Positions 47,061 through 58,022 are shown, counted from the first letter of the stretch. The stretch is 64,000 nucleotides of DNA from Chitinophagaceae bacterium (GCA_947374225.1 CANCAY010000005.1:19428-83427); one strand, 5' to 3'. Program-made: numbers and translations. Notes: generated by a model from the sequence alone, not told the origin.

Positions 47061-47495
47061 TTACATGCCTGGGAACCATGGACGGCCCACACCTGCTTTA
47101 AACGGCCAAGGCATCGCCAAAAGTATTAATAATAAAGCAATTACGAATAAAATAAGGCTGGCACCCGGCTTTTGCGTCTTTTTATAACGGATATGGCCAA
47201 TGGTGATTAAAGCAATTGCTAAAACCATTGAAAAGATATGTTCAACCGCCCAAAAGCGACTTGACGCATCCTTCATCACTACTGCCATACCAGCAGACTT
47301 AATTAATTGAAAACCCACCGTTCCAGTAAAATATTGGTAGATACCCAATAATAAAGTGGTATGAGATGCTATTAATAGCATTTTAGTGAATTTTAAAGCG
47401 TCCTGCTTTACCGCTAATTTATAGATACTCAATAACAGTGTAATTAAAATCACCCATCTTAATAGGTTATGTAAATGCAATAATCCTGTATTCAT
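47061..47495 (-). CDS. Small multi-TM membrane protein of unknown function
   Basis: 144 aa, 4 hydrophobic segments, HLHNLLRW and HIFSMVLAIALITIGHIRYKK with conserved-looking His residues. Confidence 0.6.
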   Translation of the reverse strand: MNTGLLHLHNLLRWVILITLLLSIYKLAVKQDALKFTKMLLIASHTTLLLGIYQYFTGTVGFQLIKSAGMAVVMKDASSRFWAVEHIFSMVLAIALITIGHIRYKKTQKPGASLILFVIALLLILLAMPWPFKAGVGRPWFPGM

Positions 47496-47541
47496 ATTTT
47501 GAAATTTAAGTTTTAAAAGTACATTAATATAAACAAAGCAC

Positions 47542-48639
47542 CTATTCTACCCAATCTGCTACAAATAAATTGGTGTCTCTAGTACCGCCATTATTTCTAT
47601 TGGAAGAGAACATGATTCTTTTACCGTCTGGGCTGAACATTGGAAATGCATCAAATCCTTTATCTCTACTAATCTTTTCTAAATGGTTCCCGTCAAGGTC
47701 AATTAAATACATATTAAAAGGGAATCCTCTTTTATATTCATGATTACTACAAAATATGATATGTTTTCCGTCTGGTGTAAAATTTGGTGCCCAATTGGCA
47801 TTCCCTAAATTGGTGATCTGTTTTGCATTGGTTCCGTCTGCATTGGCCACAAACACTTCCATTTTAGTTGGAGCTACCATCCCCTCCGCTAATAATGTCT
47901 TATACTCCGCCACTTCCTCTGCACTTGTTGGACGACTTGCTCTCCAAACAATTTTCTTGCCGTCTGGGCTAAACCAAGCACCCCCGTCATATCCCAAGGT
48001 ATTGGTAACTCTAATTTCTTTCCCAGAAGCTAGGTCCATCACATATAAATCTAAGTCACCGTCTTTGTCACTACAATAAATCATTTTCTTACCGTCATAA
48101 GACAAAGTACCTTCTGCATCATATCCTTTTGCAGTAGTTAATTGTTTCACCACTTTGCCAGAAGTGTCTGCCATGAAAATATCATAGGTATTATATAATG
48201 GCCAGATATATTTATTGCCATATTTAGCACGGTCTACAGCTGGAGGACAATCGTTGCTTCCGTCCTTAGTGGATGCGAAAATAATATGCTTGCCGTCCTT
48301 GGTAAAATAAGAACAAGTGGTTCTACCCTTGCCGCCACTAATGGACTTATAAGTAAATGGAGTGCTGCTATTGCTTGGCACTAAGCCCATAAAAATTTGA
48401 TCACAGTTAATTCCTTCCTTGGGATTGGTTCTTTGAAAAGTAATTCGCTTACTGTCAAAACTCCAATAGGCCTCTGCATTGTCCCCACTATTAGTTAATT
48501 GAATTACATTTTTAAAATGGTGCTCCCCTGCAAATAAGATTGAATCCTTTTGAACAAATCCTACATAAACAGAATCCTTTTGACTGAATGCAGTAAAGAA
48601 GCTTAATAAGGCGGCTACAAAGAGTGTTAACTTATTCAT
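47542..48639 (-). CDS. Secreted TolB-like/PD40 beta-propeller protein
   Basis: Signal peptide; repeated SPDGKKIVW, SYDGKKMIYCSDKDGDLDLYVMD, TPDGKHIIFCSN, SPDGKRIMFSSNR. Confidence 0.88.
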   Translation of the reverse strand: MNKLTLFVAALLSFFTAFSQKDSVYVGFVQKDSILFAGEHHFKNVIQLTNSGDNAEAYWSFDSKRITFQRTNPKEGINCDQIFMGLVPSNSSTPFTYKSISGGKGRTTCSYFTKDGKHIIFASTKDGSNDCPPAVDRAKYGNKYIWPLYNTYDIFMADTSGKVVKQLTTAKGYDAEGTLSYDGKKMIYCSDKDGDLDLYVMDLASGKEIRVTNTLGYDGGAWFSPDGKKIVWRASRPTSAEEVAEYKTLLAEGMVAPTKMEVFVANADGTNAKQITNLGNANWAPNFTPDGKHIIFCSNHEYKRGFPFNMYLIDLDGNHLEKISRDKGFDAFPMFSPDGKRIMFSSNRNNGGTRDTNLFVADWVE

Positions 48640-48691
48640 ATACTTTTAAAATTGAACACAAAAGTACTTAATTTTGCATCAAATTAAACCT

Positions 48692-49339
48692 ATGGCAATT
48701 ATTGCACCTTCATTATTAGCAGCTGATTTTTTACATTTAGGAAATGCTTGTCAAATGTTAAATGAAAGTGAAGCCGCTTGGTTTCATTTGGATGTAATGG
48801 ATGGTAGCTTTGTTCCTAATATAAGTTATGGTTTACCCATCATAGAACAAATAAAAAAAACAACCACAAAAGTGATGGATGTGCACTTAATGATTGTTAA
48901 TCCAGAAAAGTATATTGCTGATTTTAAAAAAGCAGGAGCAGATATTTTAACAGTGCACTATGAAGCCTGCCCACACTTGCATAGCACGCTTCAACAAATA
49001 AAAGCACAAGGCATGAAAGCGGGTGTGGCAATCAATCCGCATACTTCCGTAGATTTATTGAAAGACGTTATAAATAATATTGATGTGGTTTGCGTGATGA
49101 GTGTAAACCCTGGATTCGGTGGACAAAAATTCATAGAACATACTTATGAAAAAGTGCGTGCATTAAAGCAAATTATTAAAAATGCAAATGCTTCTACTTT
49201 AATAGAAATTGATGGTGGTGTAACTGAAAATAATGCGGCTCAATTAGTAGCTGCGGGTGCTGACGTTTTAGTTGCAGGAACTACTGTATTTAAAGCAGCC
49301 GATCCTAAACAAATGATTACTACTTTAAAGAACTGTTAA
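48692..49339 (+). CDS. rpe: Ribulose-phosphate 3-epimerase
   Basis: MAIIAPSLLAADFLHLG, WFHLDVMDGSFVPNISYG, MSVNPGFGGQKFIEHTYEKV, EIDGGVTENNA. The track start at 48674 (TTG) lies inside a TAATTTTG promoter-like box. Confidence 0.95.
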   Translation: MAIIAPSLLAADFLHLGNACQMLNESEAAWFHLDVMDGSFVPNISYGLPIIEQIKKTTTKVMDVHLMIVNPEKYIADFKKAGADILTVHYEACPHLHSTLQQIKAQGMKAGVAINPHTSVDLLKDVINNIDVVCVMSVNPGFGGQKFIEHTYEKVRALKQIIKNANASTLIEIDGGVTENNAAQLVAAGADVLVAGTTVFKAADPKQMITTLKNC

Positions 49340-49392
49340 GCCAGTATTATCTTTCTAGAAATGCACATTTGTGCGTATTTTAACCTTGTTTA

Positions 49393-50442
49393 TTGAACAA
49401 CTGTGGTTTAAATTGTGTTAAGTGTATTATAATCCAATACTCACCTATAAAATACAACCCATTGACTGAAACAATTATCAACCTAGAAACGGTTAACCCA
49501 ATTGATTTCTTTGGCGTTAACAATAACAAATTCGATCTCTTAAAAAAGAAGTTTCCATTACTTAAAATTTTATCAAGAGGTACTCAAGTTAAATTAAGTG
49601 GTGCTCCAGAACAAATTGAAATAGCCAAAGAAAAAATTGGTTTAATTATTCAATACATGGAACGCAATGGTCATTTAAGTGAATTATATTTTGAGCAAAT
49701 TTTAGGAGGTGACGACGCCGATGTTATAGACAATTTTGTAGACAAAAATCCGAACGAAATTTTAGTGTTAGGCCCTAATGGAAAAACAGTTAGAGCTAGA
49801 ACTGCGAATCAAAAAAAATTAGTACAAGCTGCAGATAAAAATGATATCGTGTTTGCTATTGGACCCGCAGGAACTGGTAAAACCTATACTGCTGTTGCAT
49901 TAGCGGTGCGTGCCCTAAAAAATAAATTAGTTAAAAAAATTATTTTAACTAGACCTGCTGTAGAAGCTGGAGAAAATTTAGGATTCTTGCCTGGTGATTT
50001 AAAAGAAAAAATTGATCCTTATTTACGCCCTTTATATGACGCGTTGGACGATATGATTCCTGCAGATAAATTAGGTTATTATATGTCTACAAGAACTATC
50101 GAAATTGCACCGTTGGCATACATGAGAGGAAGAACATTAGACAATGCATTTATCATTTTAGATGAATCACAAAATGCAAATGACTTACAAATTAAAATGT
50201 TTTTAACGCGTATTGGTTCCAATGCAAAAGCCATTATTACTGGAGACCCTACTCAAGTAGATTTACCTCGCAATCAAAGAAGTGGATTAGAAAAAGCGGT
50301 GCGCATTTTACAAGATATTGATGGTATCGCTCACATTCAATTGGACGAAGAAGACGTGGTAAGGCATAAATTAGTAAAAGACATCATACGTGCCTATGAT
50401 AAGGAAAGAGAAAATGAAACTGAAAATTCATATCATAGATAA
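49393..50442 (+). CDS. PhoH family ATPase (start uncertain; a TTG near 49463 is plausible)
   Basis: [92 protein letters not shown]. Confidence 0.94.
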   Translation: MNNCGLNCVKCIIIQYSPIKYNPLTETIINLETVNPIDFFGVNNNKFDLLKKKFPLLKILSRGTQVKLSGAPEQIEIAKEKIGLIIQYMERNGHLSELYFEQILGGDDADVIDNFVDKNPNEILVLGPNGKTVRARTANQKKLVQAADKNDIVFAIGPAGTGKTYTAVALAVRALKNKLVKKIILTRPAVEAGENLGFLPGDLKEKIDPYLRPLYDALDDMIPADKLGYYMSTRTIEIAPLAYMRGRTLDNAFIILDESQNANDLQIKMFLTRIGSNAKAIITGDPTQVDLPRNQRSGLEKAVRILQDIDGIAHIQLDEEDVVRHKLVKDIIRAYDKERENETENSYHR

Positions 50443-50485
50443 CTCCCCCCCTTAATTAGTATAACTTAATTTTATCAAAAACTAA

Positions 50486-50512
50486 CAAAAAGACCCATTT
50501 ATGGGTCTTTTT
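50486..50512 (+). terminator. Rho-independent terminator of the PhoH gene
   Basis: aaaaagaccca-ttta-tgggtcttttt. Confidence 0.85.
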
Positions 50513-50698
50513 GAATTCATAGATTACAAGCAACTGCTAGCTTTATTAACAGTTTATGTGTAAATACAAACATATAATTTATTTGTAATACATAAAGTAC
50601 TGATAAAGTCATTTTCAGCCTATTTGTTAACAAAAACATAAAACGAGTTAGGAGAATATTTCCTTTCTTTGCATCACTAAAACAAACATCAATCAGGT

Positions 50699-53600
50699 AT
50701 GAAAACAATCGGGAAATTTCTTCTGTCGTTGTTGATGATTACATCAATTACTTTAGGAGCAAACGCTCAAGAAACTACTTCTGATATTCAGGGTACAGTT
50801 TCTTCTGGTAAGACTGCAATTGCAGGTGTGACTATTGTTGCGATTCACCAACCAACTGGTACGAAGTATACTACTTCTACTCGTCAGGATGGTCGTTACA
50901 ACTTAGCTAACTTGAAAATTGGAGGTCCTTACTCAATTAGTGCATCATTTGTAGGTTTCAAAACAGAAACTGCAGAGGATATCACTTTAAACTTAGGTCA
51001 AACGCACAAACAAAACTTCAACATTGTTGAATCTACAAATACTTTGAAAGAAGTAGTTGTGAAGTCTGGTTCTGACAAAGTTTTCAGTTCAAGCAAGACT
51101 GGTGGTCAAGAAACTATCAACAGAAAATTAATCGAGGGTACTCCTACAACAACAAGAAGCTGGAAAGATGTAACTAAATTAGTTCCATCTGCAAACGGTA
51201 CTTCTTTCCAAGGTATGAGCAGCCAATTGAATAATATCACAGTTGACGGTGCTAACTTTAATAACTCATTTGGTTTAGCTGGTGATATCGGTGGCCAAAC
51301 AGGTGCACAAGCCATCTCTTTAGATGCGGTTGAGCAAATTCAAGTTAACACTTCTCCTTTCGACGTTAAGTACGGTGGATTCAACGGTGCTGGTATCAAT
51401 ACTGTTACAAGAAGTGGTAAGAACCAAACTTTTGGATCTGTTTACCAATACTTCAAAAACAAAGATTGGCAGAGTTATGATATCGGATCTATTCACTTAC
51501 CTAAGCAACAATTCAATTATGATTTAAAAGGATTTACTGCTGGTGGTGCAATTATCAAGAATAAATTATTCTTCTTTATAAACGGAGAGCAAGAAAGCAA
51601 TACCCTTCCAGGTACTGTATACGTAGCTGCTGACGGAAGTCATGCACCAAACGGTACAACTGTTTCAACAGCAAAAGCTGCTGACTTAGATGCTTTATCT
51701 ACTTTCTTAAAGACTAATTATAATTTCGATCCAGGTGTTTATCAAGGATATTCTTATTCTTCAGCGTCTAAGCGTTTAACTGCTAAGATTGACTGGAATA
51801 TTAATGCTAATAACACTTTCACTATTAAGTATAGCTACTTGAAATCTTCTGCAGAAATTCCTCCATCTAACTCAGGTGCTGCGAATACTTCAATTGGTAG
51901 AAGACCAGGTGTAACTGCTATGCCTTTCTATGGTGCTGGTTATGTTATTAATAACAACGCTAACATTTTGATTGCTGAGTTGAACACACGTTTCTCTAAT
52001 AGTGCAAACAACAAATTACAAGTTGGTTACACTCAATTAAGAGATTTCCGTACTTCTTTATCAAGCAATAGCAATTTCCCATTAGTAGATATCTTAGACG
52101 GTAACGGTAACCCTTACACATCTTTTGGATATGAGCAATATACTTATGGAAACAAATTGAATACTGACATTTATCAATTGAACGATGTATTTACAAAATA
52201 CATTGGTTCTCATGAGATCACTTTAGGTACTCAAAACTCTTTCAAAAAATATGCTAACGGATTCTCTCCTTCTTACCAAGGTGTTTACAGATTCAATAGC
52301 TTAGCTGATTTCTACGCTTCTGCTGCTGCAGGTTCTACAAAAGCTGCTGCTAGATATGATTTATCATATACTTTAGGTGGTGGTGAGTTCCCATTAGTAG
52401 GTCCAAAAGACTTAGAATTAGGTGTGTTCATTCAAGACAAGTGGAAAGTTAAAGACAACTTTACTTTCACTTATGGTGTAAGAGCTGATTATACTCAATT
52501 CTACAACACTTTCTTGTACAATCCAGTTGTTGATACATTATCTATGTTCTACAACGGAATTCATGCTAACACTGGAGCTTCTCCAAATAAAGCAGTTCAA
52601 ATTTCTCCAAGAATTGGATTTAACTGGGATGTATTCTCTGACCAAACTTTACAAGTTAGAGGTGGTACAGGATTATTCCAAGGTGCTCCACCATTCGTAT
52701 GGATCTCTAACCAAGCTTCTAACTCAGGTATGGCTTTGTTTGGATCTATTTCAAACGGTACAACTTATCCGTTCTCTGCTGACGTTAACAAATACAGACC
52801 TACTGTTACAGCTGGTTTGTCTAAATCTTATAGCATTAACATTTCTGATCCTAATTATAAATTCCCTCAAGTATGGAAAACTACAATTGGTGCAGATAAG
52901 AAAGTGTTAGGATTTACTGTGACTGTTGAAGCAACTCATATCAGAAATATCAATGCTACTGTTTTCCAAAACATTGCATTGCCTTCTACTGGTTTAATTA
53001 CTTTGGCTGACGGTCGTCAACGTTTCCCTTTACTTTCAGTTTATCCAATTGGTGGATCATCTAAAGCTGCAATTAACAACCCTACAATTGGTAATGCTAT
53101 TTATATGACTAACGCTAATGTTGGTTATGTAAACACTTTCTTCGTTCAAGTTCAAAGAACTTTCAAGAACTTATTCGTAAGTGCAGCATATAACTATCAA
53201 GAAGCTAAGGATGCAACTGTAAGTGGTTCTACTGCTTCTACAATGTGGGGATCTAAGCCAGTTTATGGCAACCCTAACGTTCCAACTCAAGGTTATTCTA
53301 ACAACTACTTACCACACAGATTCATTGCTCAAGCTATTTACAGAAAAGAATACTTGAAGCATTTTGCAACATCTGTTGGTGTATTTGCAGAAGTTGCTCC
53401 TAACTACACTACTTCTTACATCTACAACGGTGACGTGAATGGTGATGGTTTCAGCAATGACTTAATGTATATCCCAAGAAACGCTAGCGAAATTACTTTA
53501 GTGAACGCTTCTGGAGATACAAGAACTCAACAAGAATTATGGCCTCAATTAAGTCAATTCATTGACAACAATCCTTATTTATCTAAGCACAGAGGAGAAT

Positions 53601-53941
53601 ACGCACAAAGAAATGCGGTAGTATTACCTTGGACTGGTAGAATGGATTTGAATGTTACTCAAGACGTGACTTTCGGTGTTAAAGGAAGAAAGCAAACATT
53701 ACGTTTCACTGCTGATGTTTACAACTTCACTAACATGTTGAATAAGAACTGGGGTGTTTATGATGTTCCAACAACTACAACTCCATTGAGTTATGTAGGA
53801 TTAGTTGGCAACAAACCAACATTCTCTTTCCCTTACTACAACACAACAACTAAGACTCCATTACAACAATCATGGAAACATGATGTAACGTCAATGGCTT
53901 CTCGTTACCAAATTCAATTAGGTGTTAGATATATTTTCTAG
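50699..53941 (+). CDS. TonB-dependent receptor, Oar-like, with N-terminal carboxypeptidase-regulatory-like domain
   Basis: 1080 aa; signal peptide, SDIQGTVSSGKTAIAGVTIVAIHQPTGTKYTTSTRQDGRYNLANLKIGGPYSISASFVGF, plug INTVTRSGKNQTFGSVYQYFKNKDW, C-terminal IQLGVRYIF. Confidence 0.92.
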   Translation: MKTIGKFLLSLLMITSITLGANAQETTSDIQGTVSSGKTAIAGVTIVAIHQPTGTKYTTSTRQDGRYNLANLKIGGPYSISASFVGFKTETAEDITLNLGQTHKQNFNIVESTNTLKEVVVKSGSDKVFSSSKTGGQETINRKLIEGTPTTTRSWKDVTKLVPSANGTSFQGMSSQLNNITVDGANFNNSFGLAGDIGGQTGAQAISLDAVEQIQVNTSPFDVKYGGFNGAGINTVTRSGKNQTFGSVYQYFKNKDWQSYDIGSIHLPKQQFNYDLKGFTAGGAIIKNKLFFFINGEQESNTLPGTVYVAADGSHAPNGTTVSTAKAADLDALSTFLKTNYNFDPGVYQGYSYSSASKRLTAKIDWNINANNTFTIKYSYLKSSAEIPPSNSGAANTSIGRRPGVTAMPFYGAGYVINNNANILIAELNTRFSNSANNKLQVGYTQLRDFRTSLSSNSNFPLVDILDGNGNPYTSFGYEQYTYGNKLNTDIYQLNDVFTKYIGSHEITLGTQNSFKKYANGFSPSYQGVYRFNSLADFYASAAAGSTKAAARYDLSYTLGGGEFPLVGPKDLELGVFIQDKWKVKDNFTFTYGVRADYTQFYNTFLYNPVVDTLSMFYNGIHANTGASPNKAVQISPRIGFNWDVFSDQTLQVRGGTGLFQGAPPFVWISNQASNSGMALFGSISNGTTYPFSADVNKYRPTVTAGLSKSYSINISDPNYKFPQVWKTTIGADKKVLGFTVTVEATHIRNINATVFQNIALPSTGLITLADGRQRFPLLSVYPIGGSSKAAINNPTIGNAIYMTNANVGYVNTFFVQVQRTFKNLFVSAAYNYQEAKDATVSGSTASTMWGSKPVYGNPNVPTQGYSNNYLPHRFIAQAIYRKEYLKHFATSVGVFAEVAPNYTTSYIYNGDVNGDGFSNDLMYIPRNASEITLVNASGDTRTQQELWPQLSQFIDNNPYLSKHRGEYAQRNAVVLPWTGRMDLNVTQDVTFGVKGRKQTLRFTADVYNFTNMLNKNWGVYDVPTTTTPLSYVGLVGNKPTFSFPYYNTTTKTPLQQSWKHDVTSMASRYQIQLGVRYIF

Positions 53942-53960
53942 TACTTACTGATATATTTAT

Positions 53961-53992
53961 AAAAGCCCTCCGAGCAATCGGGGGGCTTTTTC
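53961..53992 (+). terminator. Rho-independent terminator of the TonB-dependent receptor gene
   Basis: aaaagccctccg-agcaat-cggggggcttttt. Confidence 0.88.
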
Positions 53993-54028
53993 GTTTTGTA
54001 CGTATTAAAATAAATTGTAAATTAGCGT

Positions 54029-55135
54029 ATGTCCGATTACTTGCAACAATTTACCATTGGCGTAGAAGAAGAATATATGGTTTTAGACCCTTCTACCAAA
54101 GAATTAAAAAGCCATCAACAGCTTATTGTTAATGAAGGGCAAAAACTATTTCAGGATAGAATTAAAGCCGAAATGCACCAGGCTGTTGTGGAAGTGAGTA
54201 CTAGTATTTGTCAAAATGTGGACGAAGCATATGAGGAGATTAAAACCCTTAGAAAAGGGGTATTAGATATTGCGCAAGGACTGGGGTTTAGTTTAGGTGC
54301 ATCTGGCACCCACCCCTTTAGTTTATGGGAGAAACAACTCATTTCAAGTCAGGACCGTTATCAGGATTTATTGAACGAATTACAGCAAGCCGCAAGAAGT
54401 AATTTAATTTTTGGATTACATGTACATGTTGGCGTAGAAGATCGCAAAATGGCCATTCATATCGCCAATACTGCACGCTATTTCCTACCCCATGTTTATG
54501 CATTAAGTACCAATTCCCCTTTTTGGGAAACACGTAATACTGGCTATAAATCATATCGTTCTAAAGTATTTGATAAATTCCCTAGAACCGGTATTCCAGA
54601 TTATTTCGAAAGTATTGAAGCCTATGAGAGTTTTGTACAACTTTTAATAAAGACCAACTGTATTGACAATGCTAAAAAAATATGGTGGGACTTAAGAGTG
54701 CATCCTGTTTTCAATACCATCGAATTTAGAATTTGCGATGTTCCTATGACCATTCAGGAAACCATTACTATCACTGCTATGTTTCAAGCCATTTGTGCTA
54801 AAATTTATACATTACGAAAGCAAAATATAAATTTCATCAATTACCAAAGAGCTTTGATTAATGAAAATAAATGGAGAGCGAGCCGTTATGGAATTGAAGG
54901 TAAATTAATTGACTTTGGAAAAGAAAAAGAAGTAGCTGCAAAAGACTTAATTATTGAGCTACTAGAATTTGTAGACGGTGTAATAGATGAATTAGGTAGC
55001 AGAAAGCATATTGAAAAAATACATGACATATTTAATACAGGTACTGGTGCCGATAGACAATTAAAAGTATTTAAGGATACTGGAAGCCTTGTAGAAGTTG
55101 TGAAATATATTGAGCAAAGCTTTTTAGCGGAATAG
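54029..55135 (+). CDS. Carboxylate-amine ligase YbdK/GCS2 family
   Basis: FTIGVEEEYMVLDPSTKEL, GASGTHPFSLWEKQ, LIFGLHVHVGVEDR, WDLRVHPVFNTIEFRICDVPMT. Confidence 0.92.
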   Translation: MSDYLQQFTIGVEEEYMVLDPSTKELKSHQQLIVNEGQKLFQDRIKAEMHQAVVEVSTSICQNVDEAYEEIKTLRKGVLDIAQGLGFSLGASGTHPFSLWEKQLISSQDRYQDLLNELQQAARSNLIFGLHVHVGVEDRKMAIHIANTARYFLPHVYALSTNSPFWETRNTGYKSYRSKVFDKFPRTGIPDYFESIEAYESFVQLLIKTNCIDNAKKIWWDLRVHPVFNTIEFRICDVPMTIQETITITAMFQAICAKIYTLRKQNINFINYQRALINENKWRASRYGIEGKLIDFGKEKEVAAKDLIIELLEFVDGVIDELGSRKHIEKIHDIFNTGTGADRQLKVFKDTGSLVEVVKYIEQSFLAE

Positions 55136-55136
55136 T

Positions 55137-56069
55137 TTATTTCGCTGACGTGTAGTCGAATAAAGTAGCGGTAAAAATGCCTCTTTCTCTTTTCTTAAAT
55201 ATCACATCCCAGTTCCCTCTGTATCTTAAAATTTTAGGAACTAATTGACCATTGAAATAAGTCATTTCCACTTCCATTTGAACATTAAAATCATACACCC
55301 CAGCCTTATAGCTTAAGGAGTAATTACGACCCAATACTTCCAATGTTTTTGGATTAAACCAAGTTATCATTTGGTCAACTACAATATCATTCTTTGCAAA
55401 GAAACCAAGGTCTGCTTTAGGTTGTACGTCAAACACATAAGCCAATTGACCATGATAGTCAACATAGTCTAATTTGTAATTGTATAATTCATGTGCTGCT
55501 TCGTCATATAAATCCAACTTATTACCAATCATTGGGATGCCTGGTATTTTTTTACCAGGATTAAAAAATAACATTTTTAATTGCTCCTTAGCTTTGTCAA
55601 TCCCAGAGCCTTCAATTTTTCTCGTTCTACCTTTTACAATATTAGTCTCTCCGCAAACTTGTCCTTTAGTAAAAAACAAACTTGCGTAAAGTGAAGGTGT
55701 AGTGTAATTATAATCGCCGTTACTATTTCTTAAATTACCAGTAACAGTTTCTTCTAGCACATCCATGGTGCGACATCCATTCATCTTATTTTGTCTGGTC
55801 TTGCTATTTAAGGTTGCCACTGTAACTTCCTTCTTATCCTTCATCTCTATATGGTTATAAGAACTATACCCAATGGTTCTTAAAGTTCTAAAAGCTTTAT
55901 AAAAACTAGTATCTTCTTTGATTCTTTCTAAAATAGCTTTGTAATCAAAATTATTTCTAACAATAGCTTCTGTTAAAGTAAAATCTCCGTTCTCCACTTT
56001 AATAGTCGTATCCTGCGCTTGCAAATTAATAGCACTTAATAAAAGTATCAACCCTAATAATTTACGCAT
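55137..56069 (-). CDS. Conserved-looking secreted protein of unknown function
   Basis: 310 aa; signal peptide MRKLLGLILLLSAINLQAQ; no family recognised. Confidence 0.6.
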   Translation of the reverse strand: MRKLLGLILLLSAINLQAQDTTIKVENGDFTLTEAIVRNNFDYKAILERIKEDTSFYKAFRTLRTIGYSSYNHIEMKDKKEVTVATLNSKTRQNKMNGCRTMDVLEETVTGNLRNSNGDYNYTTPSLYASLFFTKGQVCGETNIVKGRTRKIEGSGIDKAKEQLKMLFFNPGKKIPGIPMIGNKLDLYDEAAHELYNYKLDYVDYHGQLAYVFDVQPKADLGFFAKNDIVVDQMITWFNPKTLEVLGRNYSLSYKAGVYDFNVQMEVEMTYFNGQLVPKILRYRGNWDVIFKKRERGIFTATLFDYTSAK

Positions 56070-56084
56070 ACAGTGACTTTTAAT

Positions 56085-56660
56085 TTATTTAAGTTGGATC
56101 ATTTTGTAATCCACTCTTGTTTTGCCTTTTGAAATGTCATTCAATTTTCCTTGAATTAATTTTTTACGAAGCGGCTTGATATAATCAATGAATAACTTTC
56201 CTTCAATATGATCATATTCATGCATTATGATACGTGCAGAAATGCCGTGAAATGTTTCTGAATGTGCCTTAAACTGTTCGTCCACATAACTTAATGTTAC
56301 TGTTTCAGGTCGCAAAACGTCCTCTCTAATTTTAGGGATACTCAAACAGCCTTCATTATAAATCCAGTCCTTACCGCCTGTAGCTGTAATTTGAGGATTT
56401 ATAAAAACACGTTTGATACCTGGAGCATCTGAATAAGCTTCGTCCTCTGGTTCACTGTTCTCGAAAATTTGAGCACTGTCCATTACGAATAAACGAATAT
56501 TCTTATTGATTTGAGGAGCTGCTAAGCCTACCCCGCTACTTTCGTACATAGTTTCCCACATATCTTCAATTAACAAAGCTAATTGAGGATAATCGGCCTG
56601 TATAGGCTCGCACACTTTTCTTAAAATAGTTGCTCCATAAGCAACAACTGGTAAAATCAT
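56085..56660 (-). CDS. def: Peptide deformylase
   Basis: SSGVGLAAPQINKNIRLFVMD, EGCLSIPKIREDVLRP, IIMHEYDHIEGKLFIDYI. Confidence 0.96.
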   Translation of the reverse strand: MILPVVAYGATILRKVCEPIQADYPQLALLIEDMWETMYESSGVGLAAPQINKNIRLFVMDSAQIFENSEPEDEAYSDAPGIKRVFINPQITATGGKDWIYNEGCLSIPKIREDVLRPETVTLSYVDEQFKAHSETFHGISARIIMHEYDHIEGKLFIDYIKPLRKKLIQGKLNDISKGKTRVDYKMIQLK

Positions 56661-56708
56661 ATTAGTTCACGTTATATTGGGCACAAAGTTATCGATAAAA
56701 GGGCAGTT

Positions 56709-57122
56709 TTAAGAACGGTTGACCAGATATTCCTGAAGTAGTATGGTAGCCGCTATTTGGTCAATGGTCTTTTTGTTCTGGCGGTCCTTCTTTTTCATCC
56801 CCATTTCCACCATGGCGCGTACTGCATTTTTGGAGCTATAACGCTCGTCTACCGTTTTAATTGGGATTAAAGGAAACTTCTTACCTAGCTCAATAATGGC
56901 TTTTTGGACCAAGGGAGTGGCATGAGTGGGTGTGTCGTCTAAATTTAAGGGCTCTCCTATTAAAATAAGTTCCACTGGCTCTTTGGCAAAATAGTCTGCT
57001 AAAAAAGTATAAAGGTTTTTAGTATCCACCGTCGTCAAACCTGTTGCAATTATTTGCAAAGGGTCTGTCACGGCAAGTCCAGTTCTTTTTCCACCGTAGT
57101 CAATACAAATAATTCTAGGCAA
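56709..57122 (-). CDS. ruvX: Holliday junction resolvase RuvX/YqgF family
   Basis: IICIDYGGKRTGLAVTDPLQIIATGL, LILIGEPLN, VDERYSSKNA, IDQIAATILLQEYL. Confidence 0.93.
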   Translation of the reverse strand: MPRIICIDYGGKRTGLAVTDPLQIIATGLTTVDTKNLYTFLADYFAKEPVELILIGEPLNLDDTPTHATPLVQKAIIELGKKFPLIPIKTVDERYSSKNAVRAMVEMGMKKKDRQNKKTIDQIAATILLQEYLVNRS

Positions 57123-57137
57123 AGCTTTAAGTTAATG

Positions 57138-58022
57138 TTAAAAATAAATTTGGATACCTATTGCAGCAATTACAAACACACTGAATACAATACTTGCAAT
57201 ACCATTCGCTGTCATAAATGCAATATTAACCTTACTCAAATCATTGGGTTTTACCAAGCTGTGTTGGTATAAAAGCATCCCAATAAAAACTAGTAAGCCT
57301 CCTAAATATAAAAAATGAAAGCCACCTATAAAGAACGCTACAATAACAAAAGCAGCAGAAAAAACATGCAATACACTTGCTATTTTTAAAGCGCGTTCTA
57401 ATCCCCAATGGCTTGGCATGGAATACAATGCTTGTGACTTATCAAATTCAATGTCCTGCAACGCATAAATAATATCAAAACCACTTACCCAAAATATAAC
57501 AGCCAATGAAAATAATAATGGTAGAATATCAAAATGACCTGTCACCGCTAAATAAGCGCCTATTGGAGCTAACGACAATCCTATTCCTAAAACCAAATGA
57601 CATAAATACGTAAAGCGCTTTGTATAACTGTAAAATAATATCACAAATAAAGCCACTGGTGACAAGTAAAAACAAATTGAATTAATAAAATAAGTTGCAA
57701 TAATAAAAGCTACTGCATTTAAAATAATAAACAATAAAGCTTTTTCTGCTTTGATAATGCCAGCAGGAATTTCTCTAATAGCAGTTCTTGGATTTAATTT
57801 ATCAAAGTGACGGTCCAGGTACCTATTAAAAGCCATTGCAGCGGACCTTGCAGTAAACATACATACTAAAACTAAAATAAATTTTATAGCAATATGTTCT
57901 GTTTCAATATGCCCTAACCATTGATGTCTCCAACCTAAAGCGAAGCCAATTAAAGCAAAGGGCAATGCGAAAATGGTATGTGCAAATTTTACTAAACTCA
58001 AATAATTCTTAACTGTCGACAT
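57138..58022 (-). CDS. UbiA family prenyltransferase
   Basis: 294 aa; RSAAMAFNRYLDRHFDKLNPRTAIREIPAG, DIIYALQDIEFDKSQALYSMP. Confidence 0.92.
   Translation of the reverse strand: MSTVKNYLSLVKFAHTIFALPFALIGFALGWRHQWLGHIETEHIAIKFILVLVCMFTARSAAMAFNRYLDRHFDKLNPRTAIREIPAGIIKAEKALLFIILNAVAFIIATYFINSICFYLSPVALFVILFYSYTKRFTYLCHLVLGIGLSLAPIGAYLAVTGHFDILPLLFSLAVIFWVSGFDIIYALQDIEFDKSQALYSMPSHWGLERALKIASVLHVFSAAFVIVAFFIGGFHFLYLGGLLVFIGMLLYQHSLVKPNDLSKVNIAFMTANGIASIVFSVFVIAAIGIQIYF

Noticed and set aside
52527-52910. 127-aa plus-strand ORF
   Set aside because: Out-of-frame within the TonB-dependent receptor; Leu-rich shadow translation.
50699-53941. Polysaccharide utilisation locus (SusC/SusD)
   Set aside because: No SusD-like gene adjacent and flanking genes are unrelated; the receptor is better described as Oar-like.
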